From contig JAJRYD010000040.1 of the NCBI GenBank assembly GCA_024275955.1, positions 1 through 13,522 on the forward strand: a DNA stretch of 13,522 nt, in the 5' to 3' direction. Positions 1 through 7,317 of this stretch are shown here, piece by piece. Below the pieces are notes generated by a model. It had not been told where the DNA came from and made no database searches. It saw only the letters and a program-made list of their open reading frames with translations. Positions within the stretch are counted from its first letter, which is position 1. Each line of letters begins with the position of its first letter. Position numbers and translations under genes: made by a program. This stretch comes from Nitrospirota bacterium. Lineage in GTDB: Bacteria; Nitrospinota_A; UBA7883; JACRGQ01.

Positions 1-20
1 GCGGTGCTGGGCATAATATG

Positions 21-50
21 AGAAAGCTACTACGGGCTTTCTTATTTTTT
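21..50 (+). terminator. Rho-independent terminator for a gene left of the window
   Basis: A 7-bp stem (AGAAAGC at 21-27 pairing with GCTTTCT at 36-42) with an 8-nt loop is followed directly by a T-rich run (TTATTTTTT and on). The T run lies only on the plus-strand 3' side, so it would end transcription arriving rightward from outside the window. It does not fit as a terminator for the leftward typA gene. The rest of 51-198 shows no gene, tRNA or repeat that I can recognise. Confidence 0.5.
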
Positions 51-198
51 CTTTTTGGCTGGCGGTTTTACGAAGATTTATCGGCAGAAAACTAAACAGG
101 AAGGTCAGTTACAAAACCTTGCCACGCTAAAAACCTGCTTTATCAAGGGACGACTAAATTAATCTACCGCGAGCGACTACCGCCTCACCTGCAAGGTG

Positions 199-2019
199 TT
201 AGGCAGATTTTTTGGAGTGTCTTTTACGGTCTTCCAGCTTAAGGTGTCTTTTTCTTATCCGTATACATTCCGGCGTTATTTCCGCCAGTTCGTCGTCGTT
301 AAGGTATTCAAGGGTCTGTTCGAGAGAGAGTTTTCTCGGCGGTGCTAATTTTATCATGTCGTCGTTTCCGGCCGCTCTTGTGTTGGTTAGTTTTTTGCCT
401 TTGCAGACATTGACGACAAGGTCGGTAGCTTTGTTGCACTCTCCTACCACCATTCCTTCGTAAACGCTGGTTGTCGGCCCTATAAAGTGCACGCCTCTAT
501 CCGACAGTTTTTCGAGCGCGTATCCGCTAGAGGTTCCGGCATCCATGCTGATAAGCACCCCGTTTATCCGCGACGGTATGGTTCCGGCCCACGGTATGAA
601 GTTATGAAAGGAGTGCGTCATAACGGCAGAGCCTCTTGTTTCGGTCTGCAGTTCGCCATGCATGCCTAGAAGGCCGCGCGCGGGGATTGTAAATTCTATT
701 CTTGTCCTTCCCTCACCGGCTGGTCCCATATTTTTCATTTCGCCTTTTTTCATGCCGAATTTTTCTATCACTTTGCCCGAGTGTTCGTCATCAACATCTA
801 CCATAACGAACTCTTCCGGCTCCATCTTCACGCCGTCTACGGTTTTGGTTACCACTTCCGGTTTCGATACCGATAGTTCGTAGCCTTCTCTTCTCATCGT
901 TTCTATGAGGATGGAGAGGTGCAGTTCCCCCCGGCCCGAAACTTTGAACGAGTCTCCGCTCGCCCCTTTTTCTACTTTAAGGGCTAGGTTGCTTCTTGTT
1001 TCTTTTTCGAGCCTGTCGGCTATATGTCTTGAAGTGAGCTTGTCGCCGGATAGCCCGGCGAAAGGAGATGTATTCGGAGAAAAGTTCATAGATATAGTCG
1101 GCTCGTCTATCTCTACTGCTGGCAGAGCTTCCGGTACATTTTTATCGGCAAGAGTTTCGCCTATTTCCAGATTTTTGCAACCGGCTATCATCACTATATC
1201 GCCGGCAGTTGCCGACTCTACTTCGGCCTGTTTAAGCCCGTCGTAAATAGAGAGCTTTGTAACTTGGCTTACCGTTATATCTCCCTTTATATCTATCCTC
1301 GCTACCTGCTCGCCGACGGCTATTTTTCCGCGCGTGATTTTTCCAACGGCGATACGGCCGAGGTAGTCGCTGTATTCGGCAGAGGTGACAAGCATCTGGA
1401 ACGGGCCTTCGCTATCGACATCCGGCGGCGGTACTTTGTCGATTATTGAGTCTAGCAGAGCGCCCATGTCTGCCCCGTGATTTTCGTGCGTTAGGCTTGC
1501 GTGGCCCATTTTTGCCGATGTAAAGACGGTATGGAAGTCGAGCTGTTCGTCGTTTGCGCCAAGAGCGCCAAAAAGGTCGAACACTTTGTCGTGTACCCAG
1601 TCAGGCCTCGCGTCGGGCCGGTCTATTTTGTTAATTACAACCATCGGCGCGAGGCCGAGGTCGAGAGCTTTTTTGAGGACAAATTTTGTCTGCGGCATCG
1701 GCCCTTCCATCGCGTCGACCAGAAGTAGCGCGCCGTCTACCATTTTAAGTATTCTTTCCACCTCTCCGCCGAAGTCGGAGTGTCCTGGGGTGTCTACGAT
1801 ATTAAGCTTTACGTTCTTCCAGTTGAGCGACGCGTTTTTAGAGAAAATTGTGATACCGCGCTCTTTTTCAAGGTCGTTCGCGTCGAGTACTCTTTCGTCT
1901 ACTTTTTCATTTTCGCGGAATGTACCGGCAGTCTTAAAAAGGGCATCTACCAAAGTGGTCTTTCCGTGGTCTACATGCGCTATAACGCATACATTTCTAA
2001 TATTTTCTCGTTTGCTCAT
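199..2019 (-). CDS. typA: Ribosome-associated GTPase TypA/BipA
   Basis: TypA (BipA) is a translational GTPase of the EF-G/LepA class that binds the ribosome and affects 50S assembly, cold growth and stress responses. The 606-residue product has the usual family length. Visible motifs are G1 AHVDHGKTT (14-22), the RGIT switch I segment (54-57), G3 DTPGH (76-80) and G4 NKID (130-133). They are followed by the beta-barrel, EF-G-like and TypA-specific C-terminal regions, with conserved RGLLG and NTRAAGND stretches. It ends in a basic tail. The start lies 81 bp after sppA, with only a weak purine-rich Shine-Dalgarno (GGA) before it. It is last in the leftward run rpsA-sppA-typA and may be read from upstream or from its own weak promoter in the gap. 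Identification is secure. Confidence 0.97.
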   Translation of the reverse strand: MSKRENIRNVCVIAHVDHGKTTLVDALFKTAGTFRENEKVDERVLDANDLEKERGITIFSKNASLNWKNVKLNIVDTPGHSDFGGEVERILKMVDGALLLVDAMEGPMPQTKFVLKKALDLGLAPMVVINKIDRPDARPDWVHDKVFDLFGALGANDEQLDFHTVFTSAKMGHASLTHENHGADMGALLDSIIDKVPPPDVDSEGPFQMLVTSAEYSDYLGRIAVGKITRGKIAVGEQVARIDIKGDITVSQVTKLSIYDGLKQAEVESATAGDIVMIAGCKNLEIGETLADKNVPEALPAVEIDEPTISMNFSPNTSPFAGLSGDKLTSRHIADRLEKETRSNLALKVEKGASGDSFKVSGRGELHLSILIETMRREGYELSVSKPEVVTKTVDGVKMEPEEFVMVDVDDEHSGKVIEKFGMKKGEMKNMGPAGEGRTRIEFTIPARGLLGMHGELQTETRGSAVMTHSFHNFIPWAGTIPSRINGVLISMDAGTSSGYALEKLSDRGVHFIGPTTSVYEGMVVGECNKATDLVVNVCKGKKLTNTRAAGNDDMIKLAPPRKLSLEQTLEYLNDDELAEITPECIRIRKRHLKLEDRKRHSKKSA

Positions 2020-2044
2020 TTTTTTCCAGTCTATAAAAGTTAGC

Positions 2045-2066
2045 GGGGAAGTATATCACTTTCCCC
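2045..2066 (-). promoter_or_regulatory. Hairpin in the sppA-typA gap
   Basis: GGGGAAGT (2045-2052) pairs with ACTTTCCCC (2058-2066), giving an 8-bp stem with one bulged A and a 5-nt loop. It lies in the 81-bp gap between sppA and typA. No T run follows on the minus strand, so it is a poor terminator. A TATACT box lies inside it on the minus strand and could be a -10 element for typA. It could instead be an mRNA processing or stability hairpin. Function is not established from sequence. Confidence 0.3.
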
Positions 2067-2100
2067 TTCGGTTAGAAATATTATTTAGATTATCGGCTAT

Positions 2101-3015
2101 TTAGTATCCTAGCCAAAGGTAATGGAGGCCGGGCTTTAGCGTTGCGGCGTTTTCTAGCGAATCGAGAAAGGAGAGCTTTCCCGAGAGGAGTTCCTTAAGG
2201 AACGAAAGCTCGTCTTTGTCTCTTACTATAGTCGGCTCTCCTTTTATCTTCGCCATTTTGGATAGTATCTTTACAGAGTCGTCAAAGGTTCCCAGCTCAT
2301 CGACCATTCCAAGCTCTAAAGCCTGCCTGCCGGAGTAGATTCTCCCGTCGGCAAGTTTTGTTACATCTTCGACAGGCATTCTGCGTTCCGTAGCGACCAC
2401 ATCGACAAACTGTTCGTAAACATCGTCTACTACAGACTGGATAACCTGCCGGTCTTCTTTTGTAAACTCTCTGCTTGGCCCGCCTATATCTTTGAATTTG
2501 CCGGATGTTATTGTTATCGGCTTTATCCCTATTTTGGAAAACAGTTCCCGCATGTCGGCAAAGCCGATGATGACGCCTATTGAGCCGGTAATCGTACCTG
2601 GGTTGGATATCACTCTGTTGCTTCCCATAGCTATGTAGTATCCGCCTGATGCCGCGAGGCTCCCCATGCTTGCCACTACAGGCTTTTGTTTTCTTGCTTT
2701 TACAAGCTGGTTAAAAATCTCCTGCGAGGCGGCGACACCTCCGCCGGGCGAGTCTATATGTACGATGATTCCTTTTATAGATTTATCTTTGGCGTATTTC
2801 TTTATGAGGCGGACAGTTTTAGCAGGGTCGACAATCGGGCCGAAAACTTCTACTACAGCAATTTTCTCCCGCCCGATGGCGGTAAGCCCGTCTCCATTGC
2901 CGATAAAGTACGGAACAAGGGAAACCATAGAGATAAAGACAACAGCAAGCGCTATGAGAACCGCGCAACCGACCATGATGTTGCGCGAACGCTTGCCGGC
3001 GTTATCTAAAGCCAT
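2101..3015 (-). CDS. sppA: Signal peptide peptidase SppA, short form (S49 family)
   Basis: SppA is a membrane-anchored serine peptidase that degrades signal peptides left in the membrane after secretion. The 304-residue product is the short single-domain form, like Bacillus SppA, not the duplicated E. coli form. One N-terminal membrane anchor spans about residues 13-37 after a basic start. The catalytic domain follows: DSPGGG at 88-93, the nucleophile motif AASGGYY with Ser123, and GKFKDIGGP. Lys175 lies 52 residues after Ser123, the same spacing as the Ser147/Lys199 dyad known from the Bacillus enzyme. The start is 9 bp after the rpsA stop, with an AGGA ribosome site inside the end of rpsA, so the two genes are probably co-transcribed and coupled. 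The rpsA-sppA pairing is common in deltaproteobacterial-type genomes. Confidence 0.95.
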   Translation of the reverse strand: MALDNAGKRSRNIMVGCAVLIALAVVFISMVSLVPYFIGNGDGLTAIGREKIAVVEVFGPIVDPAKTVRLIKKYAKDKSIKGIIVHIDSPGGGVAASQEIFNQLVKARKQKPVVASMGSLAASGGYYIAMGSNRVISNPGTITGSIGVIIGFADMRELFSKIGIKPITITSGKFKDIGGPSREFTKEDRQVIQSVVDDVYEQFVDVVATERRMPVEDVTKLADGRIYSGRQALELGMVDELGTFDDSVKILSKMAKIKGEPTIVRDKDELSFLKELLSGKLSFLDSLENAATLKPGLHYLWLGY

Positions 3016-3024
3016 ACTAGGGTC

Positions 3025-4698
3025 CTACTCTTCCTCTGGAAAATCTTCCATATCAAAGTCTGGTTCTTCACCTGTAATACCGCTTGCGATAGCTTTAATA
3101 CTAAGGGCTATTTTCCTTTTGTCCGGCTCTACCTTTATCACCTTTACGTCAACACTCTGCCCTACTTCGAGGCCACCGCGCGCGCTTTGGTTCGGGTCGT
3201 CCGAAATCTGAGAAACATGAATAAGCCCCTCGATGCCGGGCTCTATCTCGGCAAAGGCGCCAAAGTTGGTAATTTTCACTATGGCGACATTAAGATCTTG
3301 TCCCACGCTGTATTTGTCGCCGACGCTGTTCCACGGGTCGGATTCAAGCTGTTTGAGACCAAGAGAGATTCTCTCGTTCTCCTTGTCGATTTTAAGAACC
3401 TGCGTTTTTACGTTATCTTTTTTCTTAACCACTTCCGATGGATGTTTTATCTTTTGGGTCCATGACATATCGGAGATATGAATCAGGCCGTCTACACCTT
3501 CCTCTATTTCCACAAACGCGCCGAAGTCGGTAAGGTTTCTAACTATGCCTTCTACCGTGCTGTCAATCGGGTAGCGGTCCTCGATATTTTCCCACGGGTT
3601 TGGCTTGAGCTGTTTCATCCCGAGCGATATGCGCTTTCTGTCTTTGTCGATGTTCAGCACTTCCGCCTCCACCTCGTCGCCTTGGGTTACTATCCGGCTT
3701 GGGTGGCGTACATGCTTGCTCCAAGTCATTTCGGAGATATGCACAAGGCCTTCAACGCCCGGCTGAAGCTCTAGGAACGCGCCGTAGTCGGTAATCGAAA
3801 CAATTTTGCCTTTTACCTTCGCGCCTATGGAGCATTCTTCCTCGATATTTCCCCACGGGTCTTTGGTATGTTGTTTAAGGCCAAGAGAAACCCTTTCGTT
3901 CTCCTTGTCGAATTTAAGGATAACGACGTTTACGGTTTCGCCTACCTTAAGGATTTCAGAAGGATGGTTTACCCTTCCCCATGACATGTCGGTTATATGA
4001 AGGAGGCCGTCCATACCGCCGAGGTCTACAAACGCGCCGTAATCGGTAATGTTCTTCACTACGCCGTCGATACATTTACCCTCTTCCAGCTGGGCGAGGA
4101 TTGTGCTTCTCGAAGCTTTTCGTTCTTCTTCTATTATGACCCTGCGGGACAGGACAATATTGCCCCGTCTGCGGTTCATTTTGATAATTTTGAACTCCAT
4201 CTCTTTATTGAGGAACTCATCCATATTTCTAGGAGGACGTACATCTATCTGGGAGCCGGGCAGGAACGCCCTCAAGCCGATATCGACAGCAAGGCCGCCT
4301 TTTATTTTGCCTACAGGAGTGCCTTTGATGGTACCGCCCTGTTCTTCGATTTTATGAAGCTCGTCCCATTTCCTAAGCTTTAACACTTTATCTATAGAAA
4401 GGACTATAAGGCCTTCGGAGTTGTCGTCTTCTGTTTTTTCGATAAGGACTTCCACCTCGTCGCCTATGTTTATGCTGTTTTTGCCGCCCGGGAACTCGCG
4501 GATAGATATCACTCCCTCGGATTTCATGCCGACATCGACGATAACGGTATCGCGGTTTATCGTCATAATATTCCCTTTTACTATCTCCCCTTCTTTGTAG
4601 CCTTTCATACTGCTGTCGTACAGCGCGTCCATCTCCTCGTGGGTAAGGGCTTCTTCTTTGTCTATATCGGGCATAGTTGTAGCTGTGTCGTCTGTCAT
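3025..4698 (-). CDS. rpsA: 30S ribosomal protein S1
   Basis: S1 binds the platform of the 30S subunit and recruits and unfolds mRNA for initiation. The 557-residue product shows six S1 RNA-binding repeats at roughly 35-103, 122-186, 206-276, 291-363, 378-450 and 465-535. This matches the six-repeat S1 of proteobacteria. Repeats 3-6 share the signature DYGAFV/DFGAFV, GLxHxSxMSW and RISLGLKQ. The N terminus has an acidic extension and the C terminus is acidic (ending DFPEEE). An AGAGGAAA ribosome site lies 7-9 nt before the ATG. A 162-bp leader separates it from cmk and contains a perfect CGGCT/AGCCG hairpin (4845-4858), a plausible place for a separate promoter or for S1 autoregulation. The ispH gene often found before rpsA in related clusters is absent. 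Confidence 0.97.
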   Translation of the reverse strand: MTDDTATTMPDIDKEEALTHEEMDALYDSSMKGYKEGEIVKGNIMTINRDTVIVDVGMKSEGVISIREFPGGKNSINIGDEVEVLIEKTEDDNSEGLIVLSIDKVLKLRKWDELHKIEEQGGTIKGTPVGKIKGGLAVDIGLRAFLPGSQIDVRPPRNMDEFLNKEMEFKIIKMNRRRGNIVLSRRVIIEEERKASRSTILAQLEEGKCIDGVVKNITDYGAFVDLGGMDGLLHITDMSWGRVNHPSEILKVGETVNVVILKFDKENERVSLGLKQHTKDPWGNIEEECSIGAKVKGKIVSITDYGAFLELQPGVEGLVHISEMTWSKHVRHPSRIVTQGDEVEAEVLNIDKDRKRISLGMKQLKPNPWENIEDRYPIDSTVEGIVRNLTDFGAFVEIEEGVDGLIHISDMSWTQKIKHPSEVVKKKDNVKTQVLKIDKENERISLGLKQLESDPWNSVGDKYSVGQDLNVAIVKITNFGAFAEIEPGIEGLIHVSQISDDPNQSARGGLEVGQSVDVKVIKVEPDKRKIALSIKAIASGITGEEPDFDMEDFPEEE

Positions 4699-4860
4699 GT
4701 TAGTGATTTCCTCTCAGAGTCCTTTAGGAATTACAAAATTAAGCTGAATCAAAAAGATAAATTCCAAAGGCGTTGCGGCATAGGGATTGTCTCGACTCTA
4801 TCCTCTGCCGGTTAAGTAAGTTAATAATAAGCTATCTCCAATTACGGCTACACAGCCGAA

Positions 4861-5505
4861 TCAAGCGATGAATTCTATTACCTTTTGCAAGGTCTCGTCA
4901 ATTGATAATTTTGAGCTGTCTATTGTAATCGCGCCCTCTGGAATCACTAAAGGAGACTCCTCCCGGCTGGAGTCTAGCCTGTCTCTCTTTGCTATTTCCG
5001 CAATCTTTTCATTATCAACCGTTTCACCTCTCTCATCTGCCCTTCTTTTGGCTCTTATTTTTGGGCTGGCATTAAGGTAAAACTTGAAATCGGCAGAAGT
5101 AAACACCACACTGCCGGTATCGCGGCCTTCGGCAACCACTTTTCCATCACTTTCTAAAGCTATTTTTTGCTGAAGCTCTACCATATCTTTGCGGACATTT
5201 CGGTAAGCCGCTACCTTTGAAACGTTGGAATCAATCTCCCTTGTCCTTATATCCAAGCTTCTATCTGCTCCGTTTACGATAGTTCTCTGGCCTGCATCAC
5301 TCTCTTTAAAAGTTATTGAAATTTTAGAAGATATGTTTGAAATGGCTTCTTCGTCATCAAGCTTTACGCCAGATTCAAGGGCAAGCAGGGTAACACTCCT
5401 GTACATAGCTCCGGTATCGAGGTAGAGTCCGCCAAGCTTTGTCGCCAGCAGTTTTGCAAGCGTGCTTTTGCCGGAGCCGGCAGGCCCATCTACTGTTATT
5501 ATCAA
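4861..5505 (-). CDS. cmk: Cytidylate kinase (CMP/dCMP kinase)
   Basis: Cmk phosphorylates CMP and dCMP to the diphosphates using ATP, in cytosolic pyrimidine salvage and supply. The 214-residue product has the P-loop GPAGSGKST (7-15), the CMP-site motif DTGAMYR (30-36) and a GRDTGSVVF segment matching the family GRDIGTVVF. The lid has RAKRRADERGE and the C-terminal region has KRDRLDSSR. Length is normal for the short bacterial form. Its ATG overlaps the tyrA stop as ATGA, so translation is probably coupled to tyrA. In many related clusters aroA (EPSP synthase) sits between tyrA and cmk; here it is missing. Confidence 0.96.
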   Translation of the reverse strand: MIITVDGPAGSGKSTLAKLLATKLGGLYLDTGAMYRSVTLLALESGVKLDDEEAISNISSKISITFKESDAGQRTIVNGADRSLDIRTREIDSNVSKVAAYRNVRKDMVELQQKIALESDGKVVAEGRDTGSVVFTSADFKFYLNASPKIRAKRRADERGETVDNEKIAEIAKRDRLDSSREESPLVIPEGAITIDSSKLSIDETLQKVIEFIA

Positions 5506-6365
5506 GTGAGCTTCTTCCTGAACGCGTTCGATTTTTTAAATATTCCCAGCAATCTCTCTTTATCGTTCTGTTTTATCGCCGATTCTATTTCGGAAATATG
5601 ATTTTTTACCGCGCTTAACTGGTCGGCAATCGGCTTTGCGTTGGAAAGCGCTATATCTGCCCACATTTCCGCCGGACTGGATGCGATTCTTGTAAAATCC
5701 TTAAAGCCTCCCGCGGCAAAATTGACAATATCGTCCCCTTCGCTTATCTCGCAAACGGCGTTTACAAGGGCGTAAACGACCATATGCGGAAGATGGCTGA
5801 CCGCGGAGAAAATCTTATCGTGCCTATCTGGGCGCATTTTAAGCACCTCCATACCTGCTTTTTGCCAGAGTGTTACCAGCCGGTTATATGCGTCAACAGG
5901 GGCGTTGTCTAAGGGAGTGATAATACATCTATGCCGGTCAAAAAGAGTTTCGAACGAGTTTTCGGCACCCGACTTTTCGGTTCCGGCTATAGGGTGGGAG
6001 CCGATAAAGCTAAACCTTCCGGCAGATATTTTTTCCGCCCCGTAGGCGATATCGCTTTTCGTGGAGCCTACATCAGTTACCAGAGAACCGTCTTTTATAT
6101 ATGCCGCCGCTTTTTCTAGTGTCGGCAGTATGCTTAGCACAGGCCCGCACAGCACCACGATATCGGCATTCTTTACAGCTTTTTCCAGAGGCAGAGCTTC
6201 GTCTATTATCCCAAGTTCCAGTGCCTTTTTCATGTTCGCCTCACTTCTGCCGGAGCCGACCACTCTCCCCGCAAGCCCTCTATTTTTAAGCACTCTGGCA
6301 AGCGATCCGCCGATAAGGCCTACCCCTATTATCGCCGCCTTTTCAAAAAGTCTTTCATCTTTCAT
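5502..6365 (-). CDS. tyrA: Prephenate/arogenate dehydrogenase
   Basis: TyrA oxidatively decarboxylates prephenate (or arogenate) with NAD(P) on the way to tyrosine. The 287-residue product is a stand-alone dehydrogenase with no chorismate mutase or ACT domain. The Rossmann motif GVGLIGGS lies at 14-21, the DVGSTK segment at 98-103, and the substrate-site motif SHPIAGTEKSGAE at 123-135. The HDKIFSAVSHLPH block follows near 180-192. Its stop overlaps the cmk start by 4 bp. The ATG has only a weak ribosome site (GAG) before it. Cofactor and substrate preference cannot be told from sequence by eye. Confidence 0.94.
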   Translation of the reverse strand: MKDERLFEKAAIIGVGLIGGSLARVLKNRGLAGRVVGSGRSEANMKKALELGIIDEALPLEKAVKNADIVVLCGPVLSILPTLEKAAAYIKDGSLVTDVGSTKSDIAYGAEKISAGRFSFIGSHPIAGTEKSGAENSFETLFDRHRCIITPLDNAPVDAYNRLVTLWQKAGMEVLKMRPDRHDKIFSAVSHLPHMVVYALVNAVCEISEGDDIVNFAAGGFKDFTRIASSPAEMWADIALSNAKPIADQLSAVKNHISEIESAIKQNDKERLLGIFKKSNAFRKKLT

Positions 6366-6570
6366 AGTCTCAATACTTTATTTGCGCGCGGGTCTAAAAG
6401 CAACTGTATCGTCTATAAGAGCCGGTTTTTATGAATGGTAATCGAGAAAATTTAGCGAGTGAATCTAACCTGCGTATAACCACTGGTTAGCTGGCAGGCA
6501 GAAGTTCTAGAGTGAGGGTAGTCTTGTTTCGCTAAAACAGACGCAAAACAGTTTTAAAAAGCTGAATATT

Positions 6571-6579
6571 TGATATAAT
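6571..6579 (+). promoter_or_regulatory. Extended -10 promoter for the arsR-type regulator
   Basis: TGATATAAT matches the extended -10 consensus TGnTATAAT perfectly. The -35 region about 17 bp upstream is weak, as is usual when an extended -10 is present. It lies about 100 bp before the ATG at 6679, with a palindrome in the resulting leader. Confidence 0.55.
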
Positions 6580-6636
6580 AAGAGTAGAGGATATGTATAG
6601 AAAATTATTAATCTGTTATCTCCTCTCGTCAACAGC

Positions 6637-6651
6637 TTGGTGTGACACCAA
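6637..6651. promoter_or_regulatory. Perfect palindrome, candidate operator
   Basis: TTGGTGT, a central G, then ACACCAA makes a perfect 7+1+7 inverted repeat, 27 bp before the ATG of the ArsR-type gene. ArsR-family repressors commonly bind inverted repeats in their own promoter region, so autoregulation is a natural inference. It lies well downstream of the -10 box, so it would act as a roadblock or at a second promoter. Confidence 0.4.
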
Positions 6652-6678
6652 TTTTCTACTTACTGAAAAGAGGGAAAA

Positions 6679-6963
6679 ATGGAAACCGGCAGTCAGGCAT
6701 TTTTTGAGGGATTCGCGGACAAGCACAGGTTGAAGATAGTCAAACTGCTTCTTGCCAAAGATATGAATGTTACCGAAATATGTTCTCATTTTTCGATGAG
6801 ACAACCTTCGGTCAGTCACCATCTTTCGATTATGCGCAAAGGCGGAGTATTGAAAACCGAGCGGCGAGGCAAGGAGATTATCTACTCCATAAACAGGGAA
6901 GGGATATCGTCATCACTTTCTTCGTACTTTGCCGACTTCGGCCTTAACTTAAAAAACCTTTAG
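6679..6963 (+). CDS. ArsR/SmtB-family winged-helix transcriptional regulator
   Basis: The 94-residue product is a single winged helix-turn-helix domain of the ArsR family, usually a dimeric repressor. It opens with FFEGFADKHRLKIVKLLL (about 8-25). The HTH is at about 31-53 with the recognition helix MRQPSVSHHLSIM, and the wing is RRGKEIIYSI (62-71). The metal-binding ELCVCDL motif of classical ArsR is absent; only Cys35 lies in that region. It therefore probably senses something other than arsenic through alpha-3 cysteines, or acts without metal. A GAGGG ribosome site lies 4-5 nt before the ATG. It is transcribed alone, convergent with rpmB, and no obvious effector gene adjoins it. Confidence 0.9.
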   Translation: METGSQAFFEGFADKHRLKIVKLLLAKDMNVTEICSHFSMRQPSVSHHLSIMRKGGVLKTERRGKEIIYSINREGISSSLSSYFADFGLNLKNL

Positions 6964-7018
6964 AAAAGCTACCTGTATGATACGGAGGGCAGAAAGTAAG
7001 TTACCTCTGTCAGCTTTT
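6964..7018. terminator. Possible shared terminator between the convergent regulator and rpmB
   Basis: AAAAGCT (6964-6970) and AGCTTTT (7012-7018) form a 7-bp outer stem, with partial inner pairing between GAGG and CCTC. The stem begins right after the regulator stop and overlaps the last codons of rpmB. On the minus strand a GGTTTTTT run follows a few bases later. The loop is long for an intrinsic terminator, so the call is tentative. Confidence 0.3.
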
Positions 7019-7234
7019 AGCTACTGCTTTTGGAATATCCCTTTTAGGAGCTTTTGTAACTTTGCCGGATTTAAGGCACTTGGTGCAGACTTTCAGTTTT
7101 TTCACGCCGCCATTCACCAGAGCGCGCACGTTCTGCAGGTTAGGGTTGAACCGCCTTTTGGTGGTATTATTCGCATGACTCACATTCTGGCCAAACATAG
7201 GGCCTTTGCCGCAAACATCACATCTCATCGCCAT
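7010..7234 (-). CDS. rpmB: 50S ribosomal protein L28
   Basis: L28 is a small basic protein of the large ribosomal subunit. The 74-residue product begins [12 protein letters not shown] and contains the family core [19 protein letters not shown]. Four cysteines (C5, C8, C50, C53) form two CXXC pairs, so this is the zinc-binding form. Zinc-free L28 paralogues elsewhere replace these cysteines under zinc limitation. AAGGAG lies 7-8 nt before the chosen ATG. A second ATG two codons in (Met3) is possible but has poorer spacing. The gene is monocistronic, with a plausible promoter in the 83-bp divergent gap with mgtE. Confidence 0.96.
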   Translation of the reverse strand: MAMRCDVCGKGPMFGQNVSHANNTTKRRFNPNLQNVRALVNGGVKKLKVCTKCLKSGKVTKAPKRDIPKAVAKS

Positions 7235-7270
7235 TTCAGGGTCTCCTTAACTACTCTCTAAAAGAGGAGG

Positions 7271-7299
7271 ATTCTACTACAATAAAGCGAACCACGCAA
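7271..7299 (-). promoter_or_regulatory. Probable rpmB promoter
   Basis: On the minus strand TTGCGT (7299-7294) and TAGAAT (7276-7271) are separated by exactly 17 bp. The -10 matches consensus at five of six positions and the -35 at three of six. The implied start point would give an rpmB leader of about 30 nt that contains the AAGGAG site. Confidence 0.4.
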
Positions 7300-7317
7300 A
7301 CCTTTCGGCGATAGGTA

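Larger units (their letters stand above)
6366..6678. other. Divergent intergenic region between tyrA and the arsR-type gene
   Basis: This 313-bp region separates leftward tyrA from the rightward regulator. It holds an extended -10 promoter (6571-6579), a perfect palindrome (6637-6651), a small AACCA-C-TGGTT palindrome near 6477-6487, and two AAAACAG repeats near 6533-6551. I see no gene in it; the longest ATG frame I checked is about 19 codons. A tyrA promoter must lie at its left end, but I could not pick one with confidence. Confidence 0.5.

Noticed and set aside
51-198. tRNA or terminator for typA
   Set aside because: There is no T-loop consensus, and the small CACCT/AGGTG hairpin at the typA stop has no T run after it on the minus strand.
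487-4357. Plus-strand frames across typA, sppA and rpsA
   Set aside because: They are antisense shadows of well-identified genes, without ribosome sites or family resemblance.
7235-7317. Mg2+ riboswitch upstream of mgtE
   Set aside because: The gap is only 83 bp, shared with the rpmB promoter, and too short for the M-box or similar leader. No matching structure seen.
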